Origin: Marinilabiliaceae bacterium UBA5213
GTDB lineage: Bacteria; Bacteroidota; Bacteroidia; Bacteroidales; Marinilabiliaceae
Direction: 5' to 3'
NCBI GenBank assembly: GCA_002412555.1
Contig: DHVH01000305.1
Location: 1 to 51,340 of the forward strand
DNA: 51,340 bases
The position numbers and the translations under genes are program-made. The notes beneath the pieces are model-generated. The model was given only the letters and a program-made list of their open reading frames with translations, ran no database searches and was not told the origin of the DNA. Below, in pieces: positions 22,013 through 31,028 of the stretch (the first letter of the stretch is position 1; each line of letters starts with the position of its first letter).

Positions 22013-24022
22013 ATGGAGCAGGTCATTTTTGATAGTTTCAACCTTCTTTACAAACGTCTGGTGTTGATTTCAAAAGCACTTTTGTTCATTCTACTTTTGA
22101 TTGGATGTAACCGTAATGTTGATACCCAATCCGCATCAGAAAACAATCTCAACAACCCAGTTGCCACCGACTCGCTTGTTGTTGATCAACTCATTGAACG
22201 GTCCAACCTCTTTTTTAGTGAAACAGGTTCAAAAGCGGAAGCCTATGACTCCTTTCTGAAAGAAGCCCTTGATATTGCAAGCAGAAGAAATCTTATTTCT
22301 CAGGAAGCCACCATATATAATACAATCGGAAAACGGCACCGCAACCGCTCTCAGTACGGCGAAGCGCTCAAATATCACCACCGGGCCCTTAAACTGGCTC
22401 AGAATATAGATCATACATTATTACTCGCAGATGTGTACAATCAAATTGGGGTGGTTTACCGCCGCACCGATGACAATGCCATGGCCCTGGACATGCACTT
22501 TAAAGCACTGAAACTGGCCGAAGAAGTGCTTGACACTTTTAATATCAGTGTTTCTATCAACAGCATCGGAAATGTGAACTTCAATTTAGGCAGGTACCAC
22601 ACAGCCATTGAGTACTTCCTTCGTTCCCTGGAGCTCTCCCAAACCATGAACAATACGCTTGGCCTGGCCATTAACTATCACAACCTCGGCGAATGTCTGT
22701 TAAAACTGGACCAACCCGACAGTGCCTTGGTCTACTTTTTAAAATCGCTCGAATACAACACCCAAATTGGCAGCCGTGTTGGTCAGTCCATCTGCTTTAA
22801 CAGCATAGGTGCATCTTATATTGCCAAAAACGAACTGGAACTGGCACAAGACTATCTGGAAAGGTCGCTGCAGATAAACCGCAAATTGGGCGACCTCTTG
22901 CAAGTCTCCATAAGCCTGGGTAAAGTTGGCGAAGTCAACTTGCTAATGGGTAACCATGCTCAGGCCAAAAAGTTCCTCGAAGAATCCCATGCCCTGGCCG
23001 CGCAAATTGGCACCCGCTTTCAAGCTGAAGAAAGTGCCCGCTTGCTCTCCTCTTTGCATGAGCAAACCAATGAATTCCGCAAATCTCTCAATTATTATAA
23101 GCTATCCACAGTGTACAAGGATAGCATCCTGAATGAAAAAAACATGCACCACCTGACCACCATGGAGGCCATGTTGGATACCGAAGCTCAAAGAGACAAA
23201 ATTAATCAGCTCAACCAAGAAGCACAGATTCAAAAGTCCGTCATGAGCAGACAAAGGCTCATGCTCACCATTTTCATCATCACCCTTGTAATTCTGTTAG
23301 TGGTTGCAACCATGCTGGTGCTTCAACACCGCTTACGCAACAAATACAACAACCTGAAAAATCAGCATAAATTGCTGCGCTCACAAATGAATCCGCACTT
23401 CATTTTCAATGCTTTGAGTGCTATTCAAGTGTATGTGCTCGAACATGACATTGAAAAATCCACCAAATTCCTGACCGATTTTGCCAAATTGATGCGTCAA
23501 GTGCTTAAATTGTCGCATTACGATTACATTTCACTTAAAAACGAGAGTGAAATTCTGGGTTATTACCTGGAGCTTCAGCAGCTACGGTTCATGACCCCCT
23601 TTGGTTATAACTTGCACATTGATGCCAGTATTGATCCAAACGCTGTGCTTGTACCGCCCATGATAACCCAACCTTTTGTAGAAAATGCCGTAGAACATGG
23701 TATTAAAGATTTGCAGGAAAACGGTTTTCTCGACATTCGCTTCAAAAGGGTCAACACCCAAATGATAATAGAAGTAGAAGACAACGGCATTGGCATTCAT
23801 CACTCGATGCAACTTAAAAATGACAAGTCGAAAAGCCATGAATCCATGGCCATTAAAATAACCAAAGAGCGCCTGGATGTGATCCGTAACGACTCCGGAG
23901 GCAAAGTGGGATTAGAAATTATCGACAAAAAAGATGTCAATCCTTTTGACCATGGAACGCTGGTCAGGATTATTTTACCTGTGGTTGAACAAAACACTTC
24001 CAAATTGGCAAAAAATGGATAG
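22013..24022 (+). CDS. TPR sensor histidine kinase of the LytS/YehU type
   Basis: A 669-residue sensor. The N-terminal hydrophobic stretch ending in FILLLIGC may be a lipoprotein signal. Residues about 50-390 are seven or so tetratricopeptide repeats, for example EALKYHHRALKLAQ, ALDMHFKALKLAEEV, AIEYFLRSLELSQ and ALVYFLKSLEYNTQIG. One membrane helix near 417-438 follows a coiled-coil linker. The cytoplasmic His_kinase domain has the acceptor H462 in SQMNPHFIFNALSAIQ and the ATPase N box PFVENAVEHGIKD with DNGIGIHH. The TPR domain is therefore outside the cytoplasm. The gene overlaps the LytTR regulator gene by eight bases, so they form a pair. Its ligand is unknown. Confidence 0.93.
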   Translation: MEQVIFDSFNLLYKRLVLISKALLFILLLIGCNRNVDTQSASENNLNNPVATDSLVVDQLIERSNLFFSETGSKAEAYDSFLKEALDIASRRNLISQEATIYNTIGKRHRNRSQYGEALKYHHRALKLAQNIDHTLLLADVYNQIGVVYRRTDDNAMALDMHFKALKLAEEVLDTFNISVSINSIGNVNFNLGRYHTAIEYFLRSLELSQTMNNTLGLAINYHNLGECLLKLDQPDSALVYFLKSLEYNTQIGSRVGQSICFNSIGASYIAKNELELAQDYLERSLQINRKLGDLLQVSISLGKVGEVNLLMGNHAQAKKFLEESHALAAQIGTRFQAEESARLLSSLHEQTNEFRKSLNYYKLSTVYKDSILNEKNMHHLTTMEAMLDTEAQRDKINQLNQEAQIQKSVMSRQRLMLTIFIITLVILLVVATMLVLQHRLRNKYNNLKNQHKLLRSQMNPHFIFNALSAIQVYVLEHDIEKSTKFLTDFAKLMRQVLKLSHYDYISLKNESEILGYYLELQQLRFMTPFGYNLHIDASIDPNAVLVPPMITQPFVENAVEHGIKDLQENGFLDIRFKRVNTQMIIEVEDNGIGIHHSMQLKNDKSKSHESMAIKITKERLDVIRNDSGGKVGLEIIDKKDVNPFDHGTLVRIILPVVEQNTSKLAKNG

Positions 24023-24788
24023 TTACAACGTAGTGGTGGTTGAAGACGACTTGTTTTCAAGGCGTGTGGTGGGACTGATAATCAAAAACCATTTTCCGGA
24101 GTTGGTAGTAGTCGGTGAGTGCGGATCGGTCAAGGAAGCCCAGGAAATTATCTGCCGAACAAAACCCAAACTGGTTATTTTGGACATCCAGTTGGAAGAT
24201 GGCAATGCCTTTGATCTGCTACATAATCTCAAGTCGGTAGGGATTGATTTCAAAATTGTATTCATGTCCGCCTTCCAAAGCTACCTTGAAGAAGCTGTGC
24301 AATTTGCCGCAGTCGATTTTCTAAAAAAGCCCTTTGACGAAGCGGAGTTTGTGATGGCTCTTGATAAAGCCATAGACTCAATCAACGATATTGCTTACAA
24401 CCAGCGTTTGGATGTCATGTTCAATAACCTGAACAAAAATCAGTTCCAAAAAACCATGCTTTTCCAATTGCAGGATGGCCCCTTCACCGTTCCCCTGGCG
24501 GAAATTGAATGCGGAGAAGCCAAACCTGGTGGTGCCATTTTTCGACTAGTATCCGGTTCTGATTTCAAGATTTCTATCCCGCTTCGGCGTTATGAAATTT
24601 TACTCAGCAAATACGGCTTTTTCAGATGCCATCCATTATTTGTCATCAATTTAAACCTAATTGATGAAATTGATATCCCTACCTCGAGAATCCGTTTCAA
24701 ATCGGGTCACACCGTTCCCTTTGACGACTGGCGGCGCCCCTCCTTATTAAAAAGGTACAATGAAATGCAGGAAGAGCACCTTCCTTAG
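24015..24788 (+). CDS. LytTR-family response regulator
   Basis: The 257-residue partner of the TPR kinase. The receiver domain has VVVVEDDLFSRR, phospho-acceptor D57 in LVILDIQLEDGNAF, VFMSAFQS and VDFLKKPFDEAEF. The C-terminal LytTR DNA-binding domain (about 150-250) shows IECGEAKPGGAIFRLVSG, RRYEILLSKYGFFRCHPLFV and INLNLIDEIDI. The open frame extends upstream inside the kinase gene, but the ATG at 24015 starts the receiver domain correctly. It overlaps the kinase stop by eight bases. It converges on trpS with a two-base gap and no visible terminator. Confidence 0.93.
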   Translation: MDSYNVVVVEDDLFSRRVVGLIIKNHFPELVVVGECGSVKEAQEIICRTKPKLVILDIQLEDGNAFDLLHNLKSVGIDFKIVFMSAFQSYLEEAVQFAAVDFLKKPFDEAEFVMALDKAIDSINDIAYNQRLDVMFNNLNKNQFQKTMLFQLQDGPFTVPLAEIECGEAKPGGAIFRLVSGSDFKISIPLRRYEILLSKYGFFRCHPLFVINLNLIDEIDIPTSRIRFKSGHTVPFDDWRRPSLLKRYNEMQEEHLP

Positions 24789-24790
24789 GA

Positions 24791-25780
24791 TTAAAACGAG
24801 CGAAAACCAATAATTTCACGCACTTCACGCACTGTTTTGGCAGCACTCTCGTGGGCCTTCTCCTTGCCCATGGCCACTACTTTACGCAAATAAGTCTCAT
24901 CCGAAGCAATCGCCTTAATTTTTTCACGCATCGGATCGGTAAAAGCAATGATGTCTTCCGCCAACTGTTTTTTCAAATCGCCATAACGGATAGAGCAGGA
25001 ACTGTACTGCTCTTTGAAATAGGTGAGTGTATCGGGCTCTGAAACCACCGACATCAATGTAAACAAGTTATTCACAGGCTCTGTAACAGGCGAATCGAGT
25101 TCTGTTGGCCCCGTATCCGTAACGGCTTTCATCACTTTTTTTCGGATGACAGCCGGTTCGTCAATCAAGTAAACACCGTTGCCTTCCGACTTGCCCATCT
25201 TGCCTGAGCCATCCAATCCAGGTATTTTCACCAAAGCCTCCCCATAATTAAAAGGCTCAGGAATAGGAAAAAACTCCTTGTCATAAATACGGTTAAAACG
25301 GGCGGCAAACTTGCGCGTCATTTCCAGATTCTGCTCCTGGTCCTTACCCACCGGCACTTTATTGGCATGGTGAATAAGGATATCCGCAGCCATCAAAACC
25401 GGATAGGTCAATAAACCCGCATTCACATTGTCGGGATGTTTACGCACCTTCTCCTTGAAGGAAGTCGTGCGCTCCAACTCGCCCACATAAGCATTCATAT
25501 TGAGCAGCAAAGTCAACTCCGCCACCTCAGGCAAATCACTCTGAATATAAATGGTTGATTTTTCAGGATCGAGACCCGCTGCCAAATATTCTGCCAGCAC
25601 CTGACGCACATTCCCATGCAAATCTTCAGGCTTAGGATGCGTTGTTAGCGAATGATAATCGGCAATAAAGAAGTAGCAATTATAATCGTTCTGCATCTTC
25701 AGGAAGTTCTTAACTGCGCCAAAATAATTTCCCAAATGTAAATTTCCCGTTGGCCGGATACCGCTCACTACTTTTTCCAT
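24791..25780 (-). CDS. trpS: Tryptophanyl-tRNA synthetase
   Basis: A 329-residue class I synthetase charging tRNA-Trp. The HIGH-type motif is TGNLHLGNYFGA near residue 14. NAYVGELERTTSFKEK, GLLTYPVLMAADILIHHA (substrate pocket) and VPVGKDQEQNLEMTR follow. The KMSKS-type motif is GSGKMGKSEGN near residue 196. Length is typical for the bacterial enzyme. It is a monocistronic gene convergent with the LytTR regulator gene. No T-box or attenuator was seen upstream; such control is not expected in this phylum. Confidence 0.97.
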   Translation of the reverse strand: MEKVVSGIRPTGNLHLGNYFGAVKNFLKMQNDYNCYFFIADYHSLTTHPKPEDLHGNVRQVLAEYLAAGLDPEKSTIYIQSDLPEVAELTLLLNMNAYVGELERTTSFKEKVRKHPDNVNAGLLTYPVLMAADILIHHANKVPVGKDQEQNLEMTRKFAARFNRIYDKEFFPIPEPFNYGEALVKIPGLDGSGKMGKSEGNGVYLIDEPAVIRKKVMKAVTDTGPTELDSPVTEPVNNLFTLMSVVSEPDTLTYFKEQYSSCSIRYGDLKKQLAEDIIAFTDPMREKIKAIASDETYLRKVVAMGKEKAHESAAKTVREVREIIGFRSF

Positions 25781-25894
25781 GACAGGCTGTTCTATATATC
25801 TAATTTAATAATAAAGCAAAACAAGCATTTTGCCCCCTACAAATAACAAACCACAAAAATAATCAACAAAACGGCAAATACTCAGATAAACCAC

Positions 25895-25982
25895 ACTTTT
25901 CTCACCCAAACCCCACCAACCCTCTCATTCCCCACCTTCCTCTTCCAACCCTTTCTTCCCCACCTACCCCCTCTTCCCTACA
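25895..25982. repeat. Polypyrimidine tract, low complexity
   Basis: About 85 bases in the trpS/Spy-like intergenic region are almost wholly C, T and A on the forward strand, mainly runs such as CCCCAC, CCTCTT and CCCTAC. No ORF is credible here. A similar tract occurs at 31205-31308. Confidence 0.7.
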
Positions 25983-26031
25983 TGGCATGCTTTTTGGAAT
26001 ACCAGCTACGAACGTACTAAAATAAACACCT

Positions 26032-26520
26032 ATGAAAAATATTAAATTTCTAACGATGGTTTTTATGGCTGTAGCCATTTCATCGAGCACTTTCATCACC
26101 AGTGCGCAACAACAAGAATTAACGGAGCGCAGACAACGAACCTTTGACGCAGAAAAAATCAAGGAAAACAGACTAGAAAAACTAAAGACCGAACTCAACC
26201 TGACAGAGCAGCAGGAAGCAGAAGTAAAAGCCCTAATGGATGAGCGTCAAAAGGAAATGGAAAAGAACAAGACAGAACGCGAAGCGGCCATGAAGGCGAT
26301 GCGGGAAAGGCATGAAGAACAGGTTCAAGCCGCCCAGGAACGTCAAAAAGCGCATGACGCAAAAATGAAAAACATTCTCACGCCCGAACAATATGTAAAA
26401 TATGAACAGCTCAACAACGAGCAACGGGCAGAAATGAAAGAAAAAATGAAGGAACGCAGAAAAGACCGGATGGATGGAAGGAAAAACAAGATGGATAAAG
26501 CAAATGCTATTCAAGAATAA
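26032..26520 (+). CDS. Spy/CpxP-like periplasmic LTxxQ-motif protein
   Basis: A 162-residue secreted protein. The signal peptide is about residues 1-25 (MKNIKFLTMVFMAVAISSS). The mature chain is almost entirely charged alpha helix and contains the motif LNLTEQQEAEVKALMDERQ. A second, LTPEQYVKYEQL, lies 60 residues later; the LTxxQ pair is typical of Spy/CpxP chaperones and related Bacteroidota proteins. The C-terminus is very basic (MKERRKDRMDGRKNKMDK). The likely role is periplasmic chaperone or metal/stress protection (inference). It is a single-gene unit with a strong terminator at 26628-26660. Confidence 0.85.
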   Translation: MKNIKFLTMVFMAVAISSSTFITSAQQQELTERRQRTFDAEKIKENRLEKLKTELNLTEQQEAEVKALMDERQKEMEKNKTEREAAMKAMRERHEEQVQAAQERQKAHDAKMKNILTPEQYVKYEQLNNEQRAEMKEKMKERRKDRMDGRKNKMDKANAIQE

Positions 26521-26627
26521 AGTCCTTAGCTGACAACTGCCTTTTGTGTTTCATTAAGCCGAAAAATGAGCTTCTTGATTGGAAACAACTGATGTTGTGA
26601 GGCACCAGAAAACAGTTTGAGCATTTT

Positions 26628-26660
26628 GAAGACAGGCCCAAAGCCTGTCTTCATTTTTTT
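26628..26660 (+). terminator. Terminator of the Spy-like gene
   Basis: A perfect 10-bp stem, GAAGACAGGC (26628-26637) and GCCTGTCTTC (26643-26652), 5-base loop, followed by ATTTTTTT. The nadB -7 box begins two bases after the T run, so the two signals are packed together. Confidence 0.92.
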
Positions 26661-26661
26661 G

Positions 26662-26669
26662 TACCTTTG
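26662..26669 (+). promoter_or_regulatory. -7 box of nadB
   Basis: TACCTTTG is a perfect match to TAnnTTTG, 24 bases before the ATG at 26694. The -33 region falls inside the upstream terminator hairpin and shows no TTG. Confidence 0.6.
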
Positions 26670-26693
26670 TGGCGACTAATCATTGGTTCAATC

Positions 26694-28289
26694 ATGCGGA
26701 CAAAAGATACTTCACTCAGGAAGAAATTCGATTTTCTGATTATCGGTAGTGGCATTGCAGGCTTAAGCTTTGCGCTCAAAGTGGCCAAACACGGAAGTGT
26801 TTGCGTTATCAACAAGCAAAAACTGGACGATACCACCACTGTTTATGCCCAAGGAGGCATTTCATCGGTAACTTATCAGCCCGACGACTTCGAAAAACAT
26901 GTCAACGACACCCTTATTGCCGGCGCTGGATTGTGCGATCCGGAAGTGGTGCGCAAAGTGGTGATCGAAGCCCCTGAGCAAATTCAGCAACTGATGGAAT
27001 GGGGTACCCGCTTCGATAAGGACAAGGATGGAAAGTTTGACCTGCACCGCGAGGGCGGCCATTCAGAAAACCGCATATTACACCATAAAGACAATACCGG
27101 ACACGAAATTCAGCGGGCACTAACCCATGCCGTTAAAAGCAATCCCGGGATTACTGTTCTAGAGGATCACTTTGCTGTGGAAATTATTACCCAACACCAC
27201 CTGGGTGAAAAGGTGAACCGCTGGCGCAGAGACATTCAATGCTACGGTGCCTATGTGCTCAACCGACATTCCAACGCTGTGGAAACCATCCTGGCCAAAG
27301 TCACACTCATGGCCTCAGGTGGGGTGGGCGCCGTGTACCAGACGACCACCAACCCCACCTTCGCCACCGGCGATGGGATAGCCATGGTGTACAGAGCCAA
27401 GGGGATGGTCGAGCATATGGAATTTATTCAGTTTCATCCCACATCGCTCTACAACCCCAAAGAACGCCCGTCTTTCCTCATTACGGAAGCCATGCGCGGT
27501 TTTGGGGGCATTCTCAAGCGCAAAGACGGCCAAAAATTCATGCACAAATACGATGAGCGGGAAAACCTGGCACCTCGCGATATTGTGGCCCGTGCCATCG
27601 ATAGCGAACTGAAAGCCACAGGCGATGAGTATGTCTATCTGGATATCACCCACCGCGATGCCGAAGAAATCAAGACCCATTTTCCCAATATCTACCAGAA
27701 ATGCTTGTCACTGGGCATCGACATCACACGGGAAATGATTCCAGTGGTGCCTGCGGCCCACTATTCCTGCGGCGGCATTAAAGTCGATATGATCGGCCGC
27801 ACCTCCATTCAGCGTCTCTATGCGGCCGGAGAGTGCAGCTCAACAGGCCTGCACGGCGCCAATAGACTGGCCTCCAATTCTTTGCTGGAGGCTGTGGTGT
27901 ATTCCAACGCTGCCGCCCGCGATGCCGTTGAACAAATAAAAAATCTTAGCTTTTGCGACCGGGTGCCCGAGTGGAACGACGAGGGCACTTCCATTCCCGA
28001 AGAGATGGTGCTGATTACCCAAAGCCAGAAAGAATTGGAACAGATCATGAGCTATTACGTAGGCATTGTTCGTTCCAATCTGCGTTTAAAGCGAGCCATG
28101 GACCGACTTGAAATTCTATACCACGAAACAGAGAGCTTGTTTCAACGTTCAGTGGTTTCTGAGGAGCTTTGTGAACTTCGGAACACCGTACAGGTAGGGT
28201 ACCTCATCATTAAAATGGCACAGCAACGACGTGAGAGTCGCGGCCTCCATTTCACTGCAGACTACCCCAACCAGCTTGAAACCACCTGA
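26694..28289 (+). CDS. nadB: L-aspartate oxidase
   Basis: A 531-residue FAD enzyme that oxidises L-aspartate to iminoaspartate, the first step of de novo NAD synthesis. The FAD-binding motif FLIIGSGIAGLSFA is near the N-terminus. TVYAQGGISSV, REGGHSENRILHHKDNTG, LMASGGVGAVYQTTTNP, MEFIQFHPTSLY and APRDIVARAI (active-site segment) follow, then PAAHYSCGGIKVD and the C-terminal helical domain. The frame extends nine codons upstream, across the -7 box, so the ATG at 26694 is chosen. nadA and nadC are not in the window. Confidence 0.96.
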   Translation: MRTKDTSLRKKFDFLIIGSGIAGLSFALKVAKHGSVCVINKQKLDDTTTVYAQGGISSVTYQPDDFEKHVNDTLIAGAGLCDPEVVRKVVIEAPEQIQQLMEWGTRFDKDKDGKFDLHREGGHSENRILHHKDNTGHEIQRALTHAVKSNPGITVLEDHFAVEIITQHHLGEKVNRWRRDIQCYGAYVLNRHSNAVETILAKVTLMASGGVGAVYQTTTNPTFATGDGIAMVYRAKGMVEHMEFIQFHPTSLYNPKERPSFLITEAMRGFGGILKRKDGQKFMHKYDERENLAPRDIVARAIDSELKATGDEYVYLDITHRDAEEIKTHFPNIYQKCLSLGIDITREMIPVVPAAHYSCGGIKVDMIGRTSIQRLYAAGECSSTGLHGANRLASNSLLEAVVYSNAAARDAVEQIKNLSFCDRVPEWNDEGTSIPEEMVLITQSQKELEQIMSYYVGIVRSNLRLKRAMDRLEILYHETESLFQRSVVSEELCELRNTVQVGYLIIKMAQQRRESRGLHFTADYPNQLETT

Positions 28290-28423
28290 GTTTATTTGTA
28301 AAATTTATCGCCAGTATCTGGTTAAACCAATTACTCCATCTATGGGCAGGGTATTTATTGGTAATCTCCAGGGAATTTTAATCATCCTATTCAGATAATC
28401 TATCAATTTTTTCATTTTCGCTG

Positions 28424-28431
28424 TAACTTTG
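28424..28431 (+). promoter_or_regulatory. -7 box of the sigma factor gene
   Basis: TAACTTTG matches TAnnTTTG fully, 43 bases before the ATG at 28475. No clear TTG at -33. Confidence 0.5.
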
Positions 28432-28474
28432 TTGTAGCTTTAGTTGTCTTATCAGAAACAGCAACGCATCAGGC

Positions 28475-28960
28475 ATGACCGAAGAAGCATACAACCATTG
28501 TGTCGAACTGCACGCCGATAACCTTTATCGCTTCATCCTTAAGAATATAAAGGATGAAGATAAGGCGTCGGACATTGTACAAGATGCCTATGAAAAAATG
28601 TGGCGCTATAAAGACGGCGTGGACCCCGACAAAGCCAAAAGCTACCTGTTTACAACGGCCTACCATGTTTTGGTGGATACCGTAAAAAAAGACCAGAAGC
28701 AAGTCCCCTTTGAATTGCATACCCCAACAGACTATTATACCGACAGTCAGTATTCAGACCTCAACGAAATTCTGCACCGGGCCATTGAGCAGCTGCCGGC
28801 TGATCAAAAAATGGTGCTTATGCTGCGCGATTATGAAGGCTATTCGTACGAGGAGATCGAGAAAATTACCGGACTAACCGAAAGCCAGGTAAAAGTTTAC
28901 ATTTACCGGGCCAGGGTTTTTCTGAAAAAGTACATTGGTAAAATGGAGGTGGTATTATGA
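28475..28960 (+). CDS. ECF-type RNA polymerase sigma factor
   Basis: A 161-residue sigma-70 family protein with only regions 2 and 4. Region 2 (about 8-75) contains LYRFILKNIKDEDKASDIVQDAYEKMW. Region 4 (about 100-155) contains AIEQLPADQKMVLMLRDYEG, then YSYEEIEKITGLTESQVKVYIYRARVFLKK, the helix-turn-helix that reads the -35 element. The next gene overlaps by four bases (ATGA) and encodes a membrane protein with the features of an anti-sigma factor. The regulon is unknown; the promoter upstream is of housekeeping type. Confidence 0.92.
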   Translation: MTEEAYNHCVELHADNLYRFILKNIKDEDKASDIVQDAYEKMWRYKDGVDPDKAKSYLFTTAYHVLVDTVKKDQKQVPFELHTPTDYYTDSQYSDLNEILHRAIEQLPADQKMVLMLRDYEGYSYEEIEKITGLTESQVKVYIYRARVFLKKYIGKMEVVL

Positions 28961-29982
28961 AAAAGCAACAAACACATATTAATAGGGACAACTACGAGGT
29001 TTGGTTCATCGACTATTTGGAAGGCCAACTCTCAGCTACAGAAAACGAGATCCTGCAAAAGTTCTTGTCAGACAATGCTGACCTAAGCATGGAATTGGAG
29101 AATTTAGCGGAAGTGACACTCGAAGCGCCTGCCAGTACCGAATTTCCTAATAAAGCATTGTTGAAAAAAGCTTCAGCGCCTTTTTCAGAACTCAGCGCTT
29201 ACGACTATCAAATGGTGAAGGCTTTAGAGGAAGGTCTGCCTGCACCAAATCCTATTCATAGGTCATCAGCCATGGCTCAAAAAGATTGGGCCATGTACCA
29301 AAAAACAAGGCTGCAGGCTGCTGTCCTCAAATACCCCCACAAAAACAAGCTCAAACGCCAACGAATGGCTTTTATGCCTGCTGCGCTTAGAGCCATTGCC
29401 GCTGCCATTCTGTTGCTTATTCTTTTCAATGTGAAGGACGATATGCCTGTGCCTTACAATAGCGACAGCAACTTGGTGGCCGTCACCGAAACAACGCCTG
29501 CCATTGAACACACACCCACGCTCACGCACGCAGAGCCAGATATTCAAGTCAACCCTGAAATTATCACGGCACCAGATTTCGTGGCCACAGCTAACGCCAT
29601 AACCCCAGATGAAACCATTGTAGAATCCACGTCGGGCACCACCGACGAAATACCGGCCACTTTACCTGGGCCTAAAATAGTCGCCCTACCCACACCCCAT
29701 TTACCCAACAGTTATGAAACCGGACTGCGCTTAATGCTCCCAAAGTACGTGGAGAATCATCATTTAATGGCCAGTCTCACGAACCAACCCATGCCCCGCA
29801 TGGCACAACCCGATACTAAAACTTTGCTGGATCGTACCACCGACCTCATCAAACAGGTAACCCCCTTCAATCTGACCTACAGCAAGGTATATGATGCAGA
29901 TGGTGAGTTGGTGGCCATCAACCTAAGTGGCGATAACTTTGAAGTAGCCCAGAGAGTCCCCAAATGGTGGGGTGCCAAATAA
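28957..29982 (+). CDS. Predicted anti-sigma factor-like membrane protein
   Basis: A 341-residue protein. The N-terminal segment NYEVWFIDYLEGQLSATENE ... FLSDNADLSMELE resembles the cytoplasmic start of Bacteroidota anti-sigma factors. A single hydrophobic helix lies near residues 143-161 (ALRAIAAAILLLILF). A Thr/Pro/Glu-rich periplasmic stretch (about 165-245) follows, then a conserved C-terminal region ending in KVYDADGELVAINLSGDNF. The four-base overlap with the sigma factor gene supports a sigma/anti-sigma pair (inference). No zinc-binding anti-sigma motif (HxxxCxxC) is present. No further family was recognised. Confidence 0.78.
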   Translation: MKKQQTHINRDNYEVWFIDYLEGQLSATENEILQKFLSDNADLSMELENLAEVTLEAPASTEFPNKALLKKASAPFSELSAYDYQMVKALEEGLPAPNPIHRSSAMAQKDWAMYQKTRLQAAVLKYPHKNKLKRQRMAFMPAALRAIAAAILLLILFNVKDDMPVPYNSDSNLVAVTETTPAIEHTPTLTHAEPDIQVNPEIITAPDFVATANAITPDETIVESTSGTTDEIPATLPGPKIVALPTPHLPNSYETGLRLMLPKYVENHHLMASLTNQPMPRMAQPDTKTLLDRTTDLIKQVTPFNLTYSKVYDADGELVAINLSGDNFEVAQRVPKWWGAK

Positions 29983-30005
29983 GGTGTTTTATTCCAAATT
30001 CGCAT

Positions 30006-31028
30006 TTACCCCAACAAGGGTTTCACCTCTTTTCCCATGAGTCGGATCGATTGTTTCACCTGCTCATGGGTTAGCCCGGCACTGTCCATCTGAAAAGTGA
30101 CGCGCGAAATACCGCCCAGCGCTTCGCTGTGGCGTAGAATTTTTTCAGCCACCTCTTGGGGACTGCCCACCAGAAACGCTCCAGTGGGACCCGTCTGCGA
30201 ATCAAAGCGGCTGCGGGTAACCGGCGGCCAGCCCCGCTCTTTTCCAATTTTGGTGAAGGCTTCCGCATAGCCCGGATAAAACTCATCCAGCGCCTTGTTG
30301 GTTTCTGTGGATACATAGCCCAGGGAATGCAAGCCCACCTTCAAGTCTTCCGGAGCAAAACCAGCCTGGGCACCGGCCTCCCGGTACTTGTCGATCAATG
30401 GCCGAAAGCGATGGGTTTCACCACCAATAACGGCCACCATCAAAGGCAAGCCCAAGGTGCCCGCCCGCACAAATGAGGCGGGCGTTCCACCAACCCCCAA
30501 CCAAACGGGGATTTTTTTCTGAATGGGTCGCGGATAGATGGCCTGCTCATGCAGGGGTGCCCTGTATTTGCCCGACCAGGTCACGGTGCGGTTATCGCGT
30601 ATTTTTAATAACAAGTCGAGCTTCTCTGTAAACAGTTCGTTGTAATCATCAAGACTATAACCGAACAACGGAAAAGCATCAATGAAAGAGCCCCTTCCTA
30701 CCACCATTTCTGCCCGACCTTGAGAAACCAAGTCTAGCGTGGCAAACTCCTGAAACACCCGCACCGGATCATTGGCGCTTAAAACTGTTACGGCACTGCC
30801 CAGTTTAATGCGTTGGGTTCTGGCAGCGGCTGCTGCCAGAATAACAGCGTGGGCAGAGTCCATATACTCCTCCCGGTGATGCTCACCCATCCCAAAAAAG
30901 TCGAGCCCCACCTCATCGGCCAGCTGCATTCTTTCCAACAACTCATTTAATGCCTTCATGCTCTCCTCGGCCCGATTTTCCTCATTGCTCACATGCACCG
31001 CCGCAAAACTATCTATACCAATTTCCAT
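30006..31028 (-). CDS. LLM-class flavin-dependent oxidoreductase (luciferase-like)
   Basis: A 340-residue member of the bacterial luciferase-like monooxygenase superfamily, TIM-barrel fold. Visible signatures are ADEVGLDFFGMGEHHREEYM, RIKLGSAVTVLSANDPVRVF, LDLVSQGRAEMVVGRGS, IPVWLGVGGTPASFVRAG and GPTGAFLVGSPQEVAEKIL. These proteins use reduced FMN or F420 to oxidise varied substrates; the specific one is unknown. It is convergent with the anti-sigma-like gene (23-base gap). The start ATG at 31026-31028 gives the conserved N-terminus MEIGIDSFAAVH. Confidence 0.93.
   Translation of the reverse strand: MEIGIDSFAAVHVSNEENRAEESMKALNELLERMQLADEVGLDFFGMGEHHREEYMDSAHAVILAAAAARTQRIKLGSAVTVLSANDPVRVFQEFATLDLVSQGRAEMVVGRGSFIDAFPLFGYSLDDYNELFTEKLDLLLKIRDNRTVTWSGKYRAPLHEQAIYPRPIQKKIPVWLGVGGTPASFVRAGTLGLPLMVAVIGGETHRFRPLIDKYREAGAQAGFAPEDLKVGLHSLGYVSTETNKALDEFYPGYAEAFTKIGKERGWPPVTRSRFDSQTGPTGAFLVGSPQEVAEKILRHSEALGGISRVTFQMDSAGLTHEQVKQSIRLMGKEVKPLLG

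Noticed and set aside
25902..26198. 98-codon reverse ORF
   Set aside because: It runs through the pyrimidine tract and the start of the Spy-like gene; low-complexity translation only.
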